Positions 1-8,711 of a stretch of DNA of 64,000 bases are shown here, one piece after another. Source of the stretch: JANNWF01 sp052390415 (GTDB taxonomy: Bacteria; Pseudomonadota; Gammaproteobacteria; Xanthomonadales; Xanthomonadaceae); assembly GCA_052390415.1 (NCBI GenBank), contig JBQTGY010000033.1, positions 86,999-150,998 of the forward strand, written 5' to 3'. The notes beneath the pieces were generated by a model, which ran no database searches, had not been told where the DNA came from, and saw only the letters and a program-made list of their open reading frames with translations. Made by a program: the position numbers and the translations under genes. Positions within the stretch are counted from its first letter, which is position 1, and each line of letters opens with the position of its first letter.

Positions 1-651
1 GGACGCGAGGTGTTCATCCATCGCCAGGCCCAACTGCAACTTCGCCGCCTTGAACAGCACCGTGCCGTCACGCGTGAATTGAGACGCATGCATCGCCAGC
101 GTCGACGGCAAGATTTCCAGCGGACCACCGCGCAACTGCTTGCGCATGGCGAAGGCGACTTCGCCCAACCCATCCAGACGCAAGTCATTCCAACGCAGGG
201 CGCGCACGCCGGCACTGTGGATACGCGGGAGATCGACCGTCCACGCCATCGGCGAACGCTCGCGCGGGGGCATGAATTCGTCGACCCGGTCGGCCTCGAA
301 ACGGAGTTCCTGGGCTTCGATCTCAGGAAACTGCAGCACCCGCGCCGCCAAGGGCAGCAAAGCGATGCGCGCGCGCACTGAGCTGGCGTTCGCCATCCAG
401 CGGGTGTTGCGCGTGTGCCCGGTGACCACCACGCCTTCCGCCCACACCCGCCCCGGCCACGGCGTGATCGCGCGGCTCCAGGTCACCTTGAACCGCTCGG
501 GCGAGCGATTGAGCATGGCGTCGGCCGACGGCAGGTTCAGCAGCAGATTGGCGATCACCACATAGGCCAGATAGGCCAACAGCAGCAGCCATAGCGAGAG
601 CCGCAGTGGGCGCGGCAAGCTTGGCTTTTTGGTGCTGAGAGGTCGAGACAT
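1..651 (-). CDS. Membrane-anchored AsmA/DUF748-like protein, 5' part
   Basis: Open frame of 217 codons from an ATG at 651 that runs off the window edge, so only the N-terminus is present. Residues about 14-37 form one hydrophobic membrane anchor (LRLSLWLLLLAYLAYVVIAN) after a short basic leader. The rest looks like a soluble periplasmic beta-rich domain with alternating hydrophobic residues and phrases such as VWAEGVVVTGHTRN and LPRIHSAGVRALRWNDLRL, which resemble AsmA/DUF748-type proteins. The family call is an impression; no catalytic motif is visible. It is divergent from ntrB with 77 bp between the two chosen starts. T2SS GspN is an alternative, because it has a similar anchor and fold, but no other gsp gene lies near this end. 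Confidence 0.6.
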   Translation of the reverse strand, partial: MSRPLSTKKPSLPRPLRLSLWLLLLAYLAYVVIANLLLNLPSADAMLNRSPERFKVTWSRAITPWPGRVWAEGVVVTGHTRNTRWMANASSVRARIALLPLAARVLQFPEIEAQELRFEADRVDEFMPPRERSPMAWTVDLPRIHSAGVRALRWNDLRLDGLGEVAFAMRKQLRGGPLEILPSTLAMHASQFTRDGTVLFKAAKLQLGLAMDEHLAS

Positions 652-728
652 CGGTGCAGCATGCCTTAGACTCGCGAGCACGGGATACCGCACGCGCGCC
701 ACCCTCGTTATTGCTTCATAGTGGTGCA

Positions 729-1745
729 ATGCAAGGATTTGAGCCTACCGCCTTTGACTCCCTCGCCACCCCGATCCTGCGTGTCAGGAGCGGGCGAGTC
801 GACTATCTCAACTCCGCCGCCGCGAGCTGGTTGGGCGTTGGATTGAGGCGCCTGTTGAACCAACCTCTGGCCAGCATCGATCGCGATGGCAGCCTGACGC
901 AGTTGGTCGAGCGCGCCGGCAAGTTGCCGGGCAGCCTCCGGGGCCAACGTCTGACCATCGGCGGCGATCAAGAGGAACCGCGCTTCGCGCATGCTTTGGT
1001 GAGCGTCGGCGACAATGGCGCGGTGTGGCTGGAATTGCATCCGGTGGAGGAGTTTCCCGGCGAAGATCCGGCCACCATGTTGCCGGCGGCGCTGGGAGTG
1101 GCCCTGAAAGGACTGGCGCACGAGGTCAAGAATCCGCTGGCGGGGCTCAAAGGCGCGGCTCAATTGCTCAAACGGCGGATCAACGATGCCGACTCCGAGC
1201 GCTACCTGGACGTGATCCTTGCCGAGACCGAGCGTTTGTTCACTTTGGTGCAACGTTTGCTCGATCCTGCACCACCCAGCCCACTTTGCCCCACAAACGT
1301 GCATAGCGTGCTGGAGCGGGTGCGCCTGTTGGCTGAGGCCGAGGCCGGTTGGGCGGTGCGTATCGTGCGCGACTACGACCCCAGCCTGCCCGAGTTTTCC
1401 GCCGACGCCGACCGCCTCACGCAAGCAGTGTTGAACCTCGTCCGCAACGCCTTGCAAGCCGACGCCAGCGAGGTACGCCTGAGGACGCGCGCCGAAAGCG
1501 GGCTGATGATCGGCGAGCGCGCGCACCGTTTGGCGATCCGCATAGAGATCGTCGACGACGGCCATGGCGTGCCCGAGGGCCTCGCCGAACGCATCTTCCT
1601 GCCGCTGGTTTCCGGCCGCGCGCAGGGCTCTGGCCTGGGTCTTGCACTGGCTCAACAGGTTGCCCGCGAACACGGCGGCTCGTTGAGCTATCGATCAAGG
1701 CGCGGGCATACGGTGTTTACGTTGTTGATTCCGGTGGTTGAATAG
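729..1745 (+). CDS. ntrB: Nitrogen regulation sensor histidine kinase NtrB (GlnL)
   Basis: 338-residue cytoplasmic kinase that would phosphorylate NtrC when nitrogen is limiting and dephosphorylate it when PII is bound. An N-terminal PAS domain (about 1-115) is followed by the H-box GLAHEVKNPLAGLKG, with His at about residue 131. The N-box VLNLVRNALQAD (about 240) and the G-boxes DDGHGVPEGLAERIF and GSGLGLALAQQVAREHGG complete the ATPase domain. There is no membrane segment, as expected for NtrB. The ATG at 729 is chosen because it sits directly before the PAS domain; a GTG at 654 would add 25 unstructured residues. It is followed on the same strand by ntrC. No glnA is in the window. Confidence 0.93.
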   Translation: MQGFEPTAFDSLATPILRVRSGRVDYLNSAAASWLGVGLRRLLNQPLASIDRDGSLTQLVERAGKLPGSLRGQRLTIGGDQEEPRFAHALVSVGDNGAVWLELHPVEEFPGEDPATMLPAALGVALKGLAHEVKNPLAGLKGAAQLLKRRINDADSERYLDVILAETERLFTLVQRLLDPAPPSPLCPTNVHSVLERVRLLAEAEAGWAVRIVRDYDPSLPEFSADADRLTQAVLNLVRNALQADASEVRLRTRAESGLMIGERAHRLAIRIEIVDDGHGVPEGLAERIFLPLVSGRAQGSGLGLALAQQVAREHGGSLSYRSRRGHTVFTLLIPVVE

Positions 1746-2005
1746 AGCAGAAGCGGGGTTGGGGGCTTTTAGAAGAAAGAGCGGGGCTGGGGGCTGGGGC
1801 GCATGGATCGGCTCCACGGTTGGGTGGTTGCGTAATTGGCTACGCTGAAGGCTTGGACTAATGAGAATGAAAACAAAAACGCGTGGCGGCAAACCCAACG
1901 AAGGTGCCACTTTGGCTTTCGCCAAGCTGCAATTCCAACGCCAGACCCCAAGCAACGCGCCCCAGCCCCCAGCCCCCAGCCTCCAGCCCCGCTCCACCCA
2001 AATCC
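1746..2005. repeat. Intergenic spacer with paired G/C-rich inverted repeats
   Basis: The ntrB-ntrC spacer carries a G-rich arm at 1780-1802 (agcggggctggggg...) and its reverse complement, expanded by extra ccccagc units, at 1957-1993. A degenerate G-rich copy (agcggggttggggg) precedes the left arm at about 1750. The arms flank about 150 bp with no convincing gene. The right arm ends 12 bp before the ntrC start, and no good Shine-Dalgarno sequence is visible there. The pair could fold into a long stem or, on the G-rich strand, into quadruplexes. It may be a dispersed element; no other copy was noticed in the window. Confidence 0.55.
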
Positions 2006-3427
2006 ATGGCTGACATCTGGGTTATCGACGACGACCGTTCGGTCCGTTTCGTGCTGTCGGAAGGCTTGCGCGAGGCCGGTTACAGCGTGCGCGAGTTCGA
2101 AGGTGCGCGCAGCGCATTGGCGGCACTGGCGAGTGGTGCACCATCGTTGGTGTTTACCGATGTGCGCATGCCCGAGATCGACGGCCTCGCCTTGCTGGAT
2201 GCACTGAAGGATCGCCGCCCGGATCTGCCGGTGGTGGTGATGAGCGCCTACACCGATATCGCCAGCACCGCCGGTGCGTTTCGCGGTGGTGCGCATGATT
2301 TTTTATCCAAGCCATTTGACATGGACGCAGCGGTGGCAATGGCGACCCGCGGTTTGCAGAGTCGGCAGCGCAGTGCGCCGGTCGCACCCACGGCACTCGC
2401 CGATACCGCGCTGGTCGGTGAATCACCGGCCATGCGCGAGCTGTTTCGCGCCGTCGGCCGACTCGCGCAGGCGCCACTGGCGGTGCTCATCACCGGTGAG
2501 ACCGGCACCGGCAAAGAATTGGTGGCACACGCGCTGCATAGCCATTCGGCGCGCGCGGATCGACCATTCATTGCGCTCAACACGGCAGCGATTCCGGCCG
2601 AGTTGTTGGAGTCGGAACTGTTCGGCCACGAAGCTGGCGCCTTCACCGGCGCCAGCCGGCGGCATACCGGCCGCTTCGAGCAAGCCAATGGTGGCACCCT
2701 GTTTCTGGATGAAATCGGCGACATGCCGTTGTCGCTGCAAACGCGCTTGCTGCGGGTGTTGGCCGAAGGCGAGTTCTTTCGCGTCGGTGGCCGCGAGCTG
2801 ATCAGCGTCGATGTGCGGGTGATCGCGGCGACGCATCAGGATCTGGATCGCCTCGCCGCCGCCGGACGCTTCCGCGCCGATCTGCTGCATCGCCTCGATG
2901 TGGTCCGCCTGCGCCTGCCGCCGCTGCGTGAGCGGCCGGAAGATGTGCCGCTGTTGGCCAATCGCTTTCTCTTGCAGGCTGTCGCCAAGCTGGGCAGCGG
3001 TGCCAAGCGTTTTGAGCGCAGCGCGTTGGCGCGGCTGCAAGCGCATCACTGGCCAGGCAATGTGCGCGAACTCGAGAATCTGTGCTGGCGCTTGGCCGCG
3101 CTGGCACCCGGTGAAACTATCGTCGCCAGTGACTTGCCCTCGACACTCGGAAACGGCACTCCGATCACCGCAGCGACGATCATCGAAGGTGAAACCGTCG
3201 AAGCGGCCGCCGACTGGGAAGCCATCTTGCGCCGCTGGGCGGCGACCCAACTCGCGGCAGGTGTCGAGCCGCTGTACCCGGATGCCTTGGCGCGCTTTCA
3301 ACGGGCACTGATGGAATCTGCCTTGCTCGCCACCGATGGCCACCGCCAGGACGCTGCCAAGCGCTTGGGTCTGGGTCGCAATACGCTCACCCGCAAGTTG
3401 GGGACCTCGCGCAAGCGCAGTCGCTGA
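2006..3427 (+). CDS. ntrC: Nitrogen regulation response regulator NtrC (GlnG)
   Basis: 473-residue sigma-54-dependent activator, the partner of NtrB. The receiver domain spans about 1-120: acidic pocket DDD near residues 8-10, phospho-acceptor Asp52 in FTDVRMPEIDG, and Lys102 in FLSKPF. The AAA+ domain (about 137-370) has Walker A GETGTGKE (about 164-171), the sigma-54 contact loop GAFTGA, and Walker B GGTLFLDEIGD. A Fis-type helix-turn-helix (GHRQDAAKRLGLGRNTLTRKL) ends the protein. The ATG at 2006 begins exactly at the conserved N-terminus (MADIWVIDDD); the open frame extends upstream only into repeat DNA. Domain order and length match the family. Confidence 0.95.
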   Translation: MADIWVIDDDRSVRFVLSEGLREAGYSVREFEGARSALAALASGAPSLVFTDVRMPEIDGLALLDALKDRRPDLPVVVMSAYTDIASTAGAFRGGAHDFLSKPFDMDAAVAMATRGLQSRQRSAPVAPTALADTALVGESPAMRELFRAVGRLAQAPLAVLITGETGTGKELVAHALHSHSARADRPFIALNTAAIPAELLESELFGHEAGAFTGASRRHTGRFEQANGGTLFLDEIGDMPLSLQTRLLRVLAEGEFFRVGGRELISVDVRVIAATHQDLDRLAAAGRFRADLLHRLDVVRLRLPPLRERPEDVPLLANRFLLQAVAKLGSGAKRFERSALARLQAHHWPGNVRELENLCWRLAALAPGETIVASDLPSTLGNGTPITAATIIEGETVEAAADWEAILRRWAATQLAAGVEPLYPDALARFQRALMESALLATDGHRQDAAKRLGLGRNTLTRKLGTSRKRSR

Positions 3428-3571
3428 CGCGAGCCATCGCGAGCATCGCCCCGCCCACTTCTCGGTTTACCTCAGCACGCGTCGAACGCGCCGCGCACGA
3501 GCGGTCGCGCGGGAGCGCGACCCTCCAATCCTTTCCATGGCTGCACCCCGACGCAAAGCCAGCTCGTGGAG

Positions 3572-3591
3572 GGCGTCGCTCCTGCGACGCC
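3572..3591. repeat. REP-like hairpin, GCGTCGC stem
   Basis: Perfect 8-bp inverted repeat around the loop tcct. The flanking sequence (gtggagg...gccgctgctc) gives it the look of a repetitive extragenic palindrome. A hairpin with the same GCGTCGC/GCGACGC stem and a different loop lies at 55222-55239. Confidence 0.6.
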
Positions 3592-3661
3592 GCTGCTCAC
3601 GCAGCGCGCATCGATTCGAATCATCGACCCCACCATGGCGACGGTCTGCAGCGAGACGCAT

Positions 3662-3900
3662 TCACTCACAGGTGAAATCAGCCGCCAGTAGCTGACTCGG
3701 CACGGTCGCATCGTCGGCATCGGTCACCAGCAGCAATTGAAGTACATCGCCCGCCTGACGGGCGGAAATGCCCTCGATCTTCTGCGCAGGCGCAACCCGC
3801 TCGAGACGCTGCAGTTCACCTTCGCGGCCGAGCACGCCAATGGCGACGCCGGCGCAGGGGCCATCGTTGTAGGTGTCGCTGGAATTCTCGGCGCGTGAGT
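3662..3900 (-). pseudogene. C-terminal remnant of a propeller/phytase-like protein
   Basis: On the minus strand an open stretch ending at TGA 3662-3664 reads as plausible protein: SDTYNDGPCAGVAIGVLG, then KIEGISARQAGDVLQLLLVT, then DADDATVPSQLLAADFTCE. This resembles the last blade of esterase-like phytase/DUF6929-type beta-propellers, where an EGI...LVTDADD pattern recurs. No start codon or N-terminal part is present in this frame. Upstream, about 3900-3945, a different frame reads DHTLALGMLEPHT, suggesting a frameshift near 3895. I interpret it as a decayed 3' end left by a deletion. The family name is tentative. Confidence 0.5.
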
Positions 3901-4057
3901 GTGCGGTTCCAGCATGCCCAAGGCCAGCGTGTGATCGGAAGGGACGGCGGATCTCGCAGGCCGAGTTAGCCGAGCAAGTTCGCGCGCTGCGCTCGACCTT
4001 CCTCGGCTGCTTGCGTTCCCGGATCGCATTGAGTCGTACACTCGTGCTTGGCCATCG

Positions 4058-7000
4058 TTGACTCTCCGCGTGAAGCTAGCGCTCTCGTTTCGGTGCTCTT
4101 GGCCTCGATCGCTGCTGGTAAGGCTGACCGCTGCAGCGCTGCTGCCGACCACCGCGGCGGCATTGGCACCGCCTGTTCCGGGTCCACCGATGCGGACCAC
4201 GTCGACACTTGAATGGCGCGCCTTCCACAGCTTCAGCAGCGCCGATGGCCTGCCACAAAACAGCGTGCTGGCGCTGCTACAGGATCGCCAAGGCTTCATC
4301 TATGCTGGCACCGCGCAAGGCTTGGCCCGCTACGACGGCCAACAGTGGCGGCCGATCGAGCTTCCCACGGATGGCCGCCGATATGCGGTGGGTGCCTTGG
4401 CCGAGGCCGCCGATGGTGCGTTGTGGATCGGCACCGATTCGCAAGGCGCGTGGCGTGTGCACGCGGGAAAGACCGTTCGTGTCGCCTTGCCCGACAGCGA
4501 GGGTATCAACGCACTGCTACCCGGCGCCGATGGCCGCGTATGGGTGGCGAGTTATGGCGGTTTGAGCCGATGCGACACCAACTCCTGCGTCGCGATCAAG
4601 GCCCTGACCGGGCTGGGTGCGCGCAGCCTGCTGGCGGAAACAATCGACAACGAGGAGCGCTTGTGGGTCGGCACCAATACCGCCGGCGTGCTGCAACTTC
4701 GTGACTTGCAGAGCGAGCAGCCGAGCACGGTGGGTGCGCCGATTGACCGCCGCGCGGGCCTGCCCAACAACGTCGGCCTCAGTCTGACCCGCTTCGCTGG
4801 CGATCTGTGGATCGGCAGTGGCCGCGGCTTGGCCCGCTTCGACGGCCAGCGACTGCATGTCTATGGCGCGGGCAACGGATTCCCGGTGGCGATGGTGTTT
4901 GGCCTGCAAGCCAGCACAGGCAACGATGGCCAGCCGTTGTTGCTAGCCACGCTGCGTCCCGGCGGACTCGCTGAGATCGCCGCCGATGGCAGCTGGCAAC
5001 TCATCGACGGCCAACGTGGATTGCCTGCCAATGCCACCCACAGCCTGTTGCACGAGCGCTATCGGGACACGCAATGGGTCGGCACCATGACCGCCGGCGT
5101 CGCCCGCCTGGAGCGCGAGCGCTGGGCGCTGTTTGATGAGCGCAGCGGCTTGCCGGATCGAATCGTGATGGGCGTCGGTTGGTCGCCAGCCGCAGGCGGC
5201 ACGTTATGGGCAGGCACCGCCAACGGCGCGGTGTATTGGCGCGAGGGCAGCTTCGTGCCCTTGTTGCCCGAGCCTTATCAAAAGCTGCTGGTTTACGACC
5301 TGCTGGACGCACCCGATGGTGATCGTTGGATCGCCCATGGCCGCGGACTGCAACGTTGGCGCGATGGGCAGCTACAGGCCGATTTCACGGTCGACAATTC
5401 GGCCTTGCCGGCGGTGTCGGTGGATCGCCTGGGCCTGCGTCGGCTCGGCAAAGATGTCCATGAAATCTATATTGCCAGCGGCCACGGTATGGCGCGATGG
5501 CGCAGCCACGATGGCTTGCGCAAACCCGATGATCTGCCGGTCAAGGATCGCGATGTCGGCGTGCGCACCTTCGCGACGCTGATTGATCGCGAGCATGCAG
5601 ACACGGATGTGCTGTTGGTCGCCACCTCGTCGGGTCTGTGGCGACTGGATTCGCGGGGGTGGTCGAGCATCGATCTGGCTTGCCTCGGCGCCAGCGCATT
5701 GCTGGATCTGGCCGCTGAATCCCACGCGTCAGGCGACATTCTCTGGCTGGCCACTCGTGATGGCCTGCTGCGCGTCGCGGCCGACGGCAGTTGCAGCCCA
5801 TTCGAGGCGGCCTCAGGGCTCGGCGCGATTACTCGCGTGCAGATGTTGGACGCCGATTTGTACGCCTTCGGCGCGCGCGGTGTGCTGCGAATCAAGCGCC
5901 GCGGCGCCGCCAATCAAACGGGCGAACTGTTGGGGGTGGACTCGGGCTTGAGCAGCCCCGAAGTAGCCGGCAGCACGGTGGATGATCGTGGGCGCCTGTT
6001 TGCCGCCAGTGCTGCCGGGCTGGCCGCGCTGGCTCCGGCAGCGGCGCGACCGGTGGCGCAAGCGGCACCCTTGCATCTGCTGAGCGCCCACTTTGGTCAA
6101 GACGGCCGCGTGCTGAACGCGGGACAGATGCTGTCGCCGGACGACAGCAGCGTGCGTTTCGAGTTTGCTCTGCTTGCATTTGATCGCGAGCGCGCCCTGC
6201 GCTATCGCGTTCGCCTCGCTGGATTGCAGGATGAATTCGGTGCCTGGAGCGATCTGGCCGAGGCCAACTTTCCACGCCTTCCACCTGGACAATTCGAATT
6301 GCAAGTCGAAGCGCGGGATGCCGACGGCGTGCCCGCTACGCCCATCCGCTTCGCATTTTCGGTAGACACGCTGTGGTGGCAACGACCGTGGGCCCTGATC
6401 AGTTTTCCGTTGGCGCTGCTGGGTCTCGGCTTGCTGCTTGGCCGCTGGCGTTTGCACGCGACCCGACGCAAAGCGGTCGAGCTTGAACATGAGGTCGCAA
6501 TCCGCACCCAGGAATTGGCACAGGCCAACCAGCAGTTGGAGGCAGTAGCGGTCACCGATCCGCTGACGGGCCTCAAGAACCGTCGTTATTTTGCCCTCGC
6601 CGCGCCCGCCGAAGCCGAGCGTGCGCGCCGCGCCGGACCGAACGGTGCTTTGCTGCTCGCCGTGCTCGATATCGACCACTTCAAGCGCATCAATGATGGC
6701 CATGGCCACGATGCTGGCGACGCCGTATTGGTGGAAGTCGCGCGCCGTCTGCAACAGGTCGCGCGTGGTGGCGACTTTGTTTTTCGCTGGGGCGGCGAAG
6801 AGTTCTTGTTGCTGTTGCGCGATGTCGCCGAGGACGCGGCCGACGCCGTGTTGCAGCGCCTCCTGCACGCGCTGGCAGCCACCCCCATCGCCATCGGCGA
6901 AACCGAGCTGACCGTCACCGCATCGATTGGCGCCATCGGTTTTCCGGTGGCACCGAACGCGCCGACCGGGCATAACATCGAACAAGCCATCACCCTCGCC

Positions 7001-7141
7001 GATGCTGCCCTGTACCGCGCCAAACGCGAAGGCCGCGACCGCGCGATACGCATCGAAGCAGGGGAAGTGGGCGAGGAGCAGCGCTACCAGACGGTGTTGC
7101 GCGATGCGCCGGCGGCCGAGCCTCCCAGCTCGCTCTTGTAG
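4058..7141 (+). CDS. Two-component-type propeller receptor with GGDEF output (diguanylate cyclase)
   Basis: 1027 residues. A signal sequence or anchor (about 1-36) is followed by periplasmic Reg_prop repeats forming beta-propellers (about 55-660; recurring DGRVWVAS, LWIGTDSQG, LWVGTNTAG and LWAGTANGA blades), a Y_Y_Y Ig-like domain (about 690-765), one transmembrane helix (about 776-797), a short coiled linker and a GGDEF domain. The active site is RWGGEEF (about 910) and the inhibitory-site motif RGGD lies five residues before it. It should therefore make c-di-GMP in response to a periplasmic ligand. The frame opens with TTG at 4058 or GTG at 4070; there is no ATG before the propeller, so the start is uncertain. 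The gene is convergent with the rluE-type gene, 13 bp away. Confidence 0.9.
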   Translation: MTLRVKLALSFRCSWPRSLLVRLTAAALLPTTAAALAPPVPGPPMRTTSTLEWRAFHSFSSADGLPQNSVLALLQDRQGFIYAGTAQGLARYDGQQWRPIELPTDGRRYAVGALAEAADGALWIGTDSQGAWRVHAGKTVRVALPDSEGINALLPGADGRVWVASYGGLSRCDTNSCVAIKALTGLGARSLLAETIDNEERLWVGTNTAGVLQLRDLQSEQPSTVGAPIDRRAGLPNNVGLSLTRFAGDLWIGSGRGLARFDGQRLHVYGAGNGFPVAMVFGLQASTGNDGQPLLLATLRPGGLAEIAADGSWQLIDGQRGLPANATHSLLHERYRDTQWVGTMTAGVARLERERWALFDERSGLPDRIVMGVGWSPAAGGTLWAGTANGAVYWREGSFVPLLPEPYQKLLVYDLLDAPDGDRWIAHGRGLQRWRDGQLQADFTVDNSALPAVSVDRLGLRRLGKDVHEIYIASGHGMARWRSHDGLRKPDDLPVKDRDVGVRTFATLIDREHADTDVLLVATSSGLWRLDSRGWSSIDLACLGASALLDLAAESHASGDILWLATRDGLLRVAADGSCSPFEAASGLGAITRVQMLDADLYAFGARGVLRIKRRGAANQTGELLGVDSGLSSPEVAGSTVDDRGRLFAASAAGLAALAPAAARPVAQAAPLHLLSAHFGQDGRVLNAGQMLSPDDSSVRFEFALLAFDRERALRYRVRLAGLQDEFGAWSDLAEANFPRLPPGQFELQVEARDADGVPATPIRFAFSVDTLWWQRPWALISFPLALLGLGLLLGRWRLHATRRKAVELEHEVAIRTQELAQANQQLEAVAVTDPLTGLKNRRYFALAAPAEAERARRAGPNGALLLAVLDIDHFKRINDGHGHDAGDAVLVEVARRLQQVARGGDFVFRWGGEEFLLLLRDVAEDAADAVLQRLLHALAATPIAIGETELTVTASIGAIGFPVAPNAPTGHNIEQAITLADAALYRAKREGRDRAIRIEAGEVGEEQRYQTVLRDAPAAEPPSSLL

Positions 7142-7160
7142 CGCTCGGTCGGCTCTACAA
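7136..7160. terminator. Shared hairpin between convergent genes
   Basis: Arms ttgtag (7136-7141) and ctacaa (7155-7160) are exact inverted repeats. The TAG stop of the diguanylate cyclase lies in the left arm and the TAG stop of the facing pseudouridine synthase in the right arm. It may act as a weak bidirectional terminator; the stem is short and there is no T run. Confidence 0.35.
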
Positions 7161-7718
7161 ACGACCCTTCAAACTGCGAACTTCCAACTCGCGCCAGATA
7201 CCGCTAGCCATGTCGCCGAGCTGATGCTCCCCGATCGCCACTCGCACCAATCGCAATGTCGGCAGACCTACCGCCGCCGTCATCCGTCGCACCTGCCGAT
7301 TGCGGCCTTCGCTGATCGAGATTTGCAGCCAGTGATCGGGCACGGAAAGTCGCATCCGTACGGGCGGAATCCGCGGCCATAACCAATTCGGAGGCGTGAC
7401 GCATTCAACTTCAGCTGGCCGAGTCAATCCATCGTTCAACACCACTCCCGCCCGCAAATTCGCCAGCGCCCCCGCGTTCGGCGCACCCTCAACCTGCACC
7501 AGATAGGTCTTGCTGACCTTGTGTCGCGGGTCGGTCAAACGGTGTGCGAGGCGGCCATCATCCGTGAGCAGCAACAATCCTTCGGAATCGAAATCCAGCC
7601 GCCCCGCCGGATACACATTCGCTGGTAACCCGAAGCCCGCCAACGTCTTGCGCGGCGGCACACTGCGATCCACGAATTGGCAAAGAACACCGAACGGCTT
7701 GTTGAGAGCGATAAGCAT
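7155..7718 (-). CDS. rluE: rRNA pseudouridine synthase, RsuA/RluE family
   Basis: 187 residues with the RsuA-type catalytic motif PAGRLDFDSEGLLLLTDDG, including the catalytic Asp of GRLD, and the downstream KTYLVQVEG and GRNRQVRRM motifs. There is no S4 domain: the ATG at 7718 starts directly at the catalytic fold (MLIALNKPFGVLCQF). That short form is typical of RluE, which modifies U2457 of 23S rRNA; RluF/RsuA/RluB carry an N-terminal S4 domain. The frame is open to 7850, but the extra residues look non-coding. It is transcribed towards the diguanylate cyclase gene. Confidence 0.88.
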   Translation of the reverse strand: MLIALNKPFGVLCQFVDRSVPPRKTLAGFGLPANVYPAGRLDFDSEGLLLLTDDGRLAHRLTDPRHKVSKTYLVQVEGAPNAGALANLRAGVVLNDGLTRPAEVECVTPPNWLWPRIPPVRMRLSVPDHWLQISISEGRNRQVRRMTAAVGLPTLRLVRVAIGEHQLGDMASGIWRELEVRSLKGRL

Positions 7719-8081
7719 GGGAAAGTGATTGAGAAGCGTTGAGACCGCGCGCCACTGTAAGCGCTGAAAGCATCGTCCGATGTAGGAGCGGCGGAAGCCG
7801 CGAAAGGCGTGCCAAAACCTCGCTGCGCCACCGTCAGAGTGTTGCCGCAATCAGCGCCTGCGTTGCCATGCCCTGCGCTTGTTGCACTCCACGATATACG
7901 CTCGGAAAGCAGCACGTAGCCGACAGCAGGCAGGATGCAAAAAGCGCAGCGCATTGCAGCGGCACCAGCGCGTTGAATTGCAGGCTCCTAAGCAAGGCCA
8001 ACACGGGTGGTTCGGGCACGGGCCATCGATGCGATAGTGACCATTACCCGACGCAAACTCACCAGCAGGAACCTTGTCATC
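7719..8081. other. Intergenic region with one REP element
   Basis: The only recognisable element is a REP-type palindrome at about 7781-7808 (tgtaggagcggcggaagccg then cga), very like the TGTAGGAGCGGC..GCCGCGA family of pseudomonads and xanthomonads. The rest, including a G/C-balanced stretch at 7850-8050, shows no plausible gene. Promoters for the flanking divergent genes must lie here but were not pinpointed. Confidence 0.55.
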
Positions 8082-8486
8082 ATGACCAGCGAGTCACAGC
8101 TCCCCTGTGCCTGGAACGCCACCACCATCGCGCGCCTCAACGCCCGTTTCGATGTGCAGCACGACGACGATATCAGCGTCGAGGACTGGCCCGCAGCGAT
8201 GGCCGATCCCGCGCTGGTGGACGCAGCGCTTGAGGTCTACGACAGCGTGGGGGCGAGCGCGGACACGCGTGCGCTGATCGTCGAATTGCTGCTCAACACC
8301 TTCGAATTTTGCTCGATCAAACGCGACGGCAATCCCGACTGGCGACGCACCCTGGACCGGCTCGAACGCGACTTCGTCGAACACGAAGCAAGCATTCGGA
8401 ACTGGGCCGAGCCGGAAGACGGCGAGCCTTGGATAATTAGCGAAACGATGCAGGCGTTGCGGGAGCGGAAGGGTTCGCGGGGCTGA
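8082..8486 (+). CDS. Small acidic protein of unknown function
   Basis: 134-residue soluble, acidic, helix-rich protein, not recognised. It has no signal peptide, membrane segment or obvious metal ligands. Notable patches are the N-terminal ARLNARFDVQHDDDISVEDW and the central LIVELLLNTFEFCSIKRDG, with conserved-looking tryptophans (NWAEPEDGEPWII) near the end. The ATG at 8082 is chosen because codon use becomes regular there; the frame extends to 8007 upstream. It stands alone between rluE (divergent) and the ABC exporter, 225 bp upstream of the latter. Immunity-like or stress proteins sometimes have this size, but nothing supports that here. Confidence 0.6.
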   Translation: MTSESQLPCAWNATTIARLNARFDVQHDDDISVEDWPAAMADPALVDAALEVYDSVGASADTRALIVELLLNTFEFCSIKRDGNPDWRRTLDRLERDFVEHEASIRNWAEPEDGEPWIISETMQALRERKGSRG

Positions 8487-8711
8487 GGCAGCGCGTCAGC
8501 CGTCGGCGCGAAGTTCGCCGCGCAGTACCCGCGAACTGTCACTGCGCGACCACAGCGTGCGCCACCGCCACCACGGCGGTGGTGCCACCCATCGACGGCG
8601 TGCATTTGCGCATCGGAAGTTCACATTTCGATCACTGCCGGCGTTCTGAGCAACCATCCCGCGCTGCATCCCTGCTGCTACCCTTCCCACCCTCTCCGCC
8701 GCCGCCCACCC

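Larger units (their letters stand above)
3428..4057. other. Gene-poor region with REP-like palindrome and repeat fragments
   Basis: About 630 bp between ntrC and the next plus-strand gene. It contains a perfect hairpin at 3572-3591 (ggcgtcgc, loop tcct, gcgacgcc), which also could end ntrC transcripts although there is no T run. It also contains a decayed gene end (3662-3900, minus) and a 25-bp GC-rich stretch at 3968-3992 that matches the trxA 3' region (52822-52846) at 24 of 25 positions. No intact gene is visible. Confidence 0.6.

Noticed and set aside
1883..2005. Upstream extension of ntrC
   Set aside because: The frame is open, but the extra 41 residues come from the inverted-repeat DNA and the family N-terminus starts at 2006.
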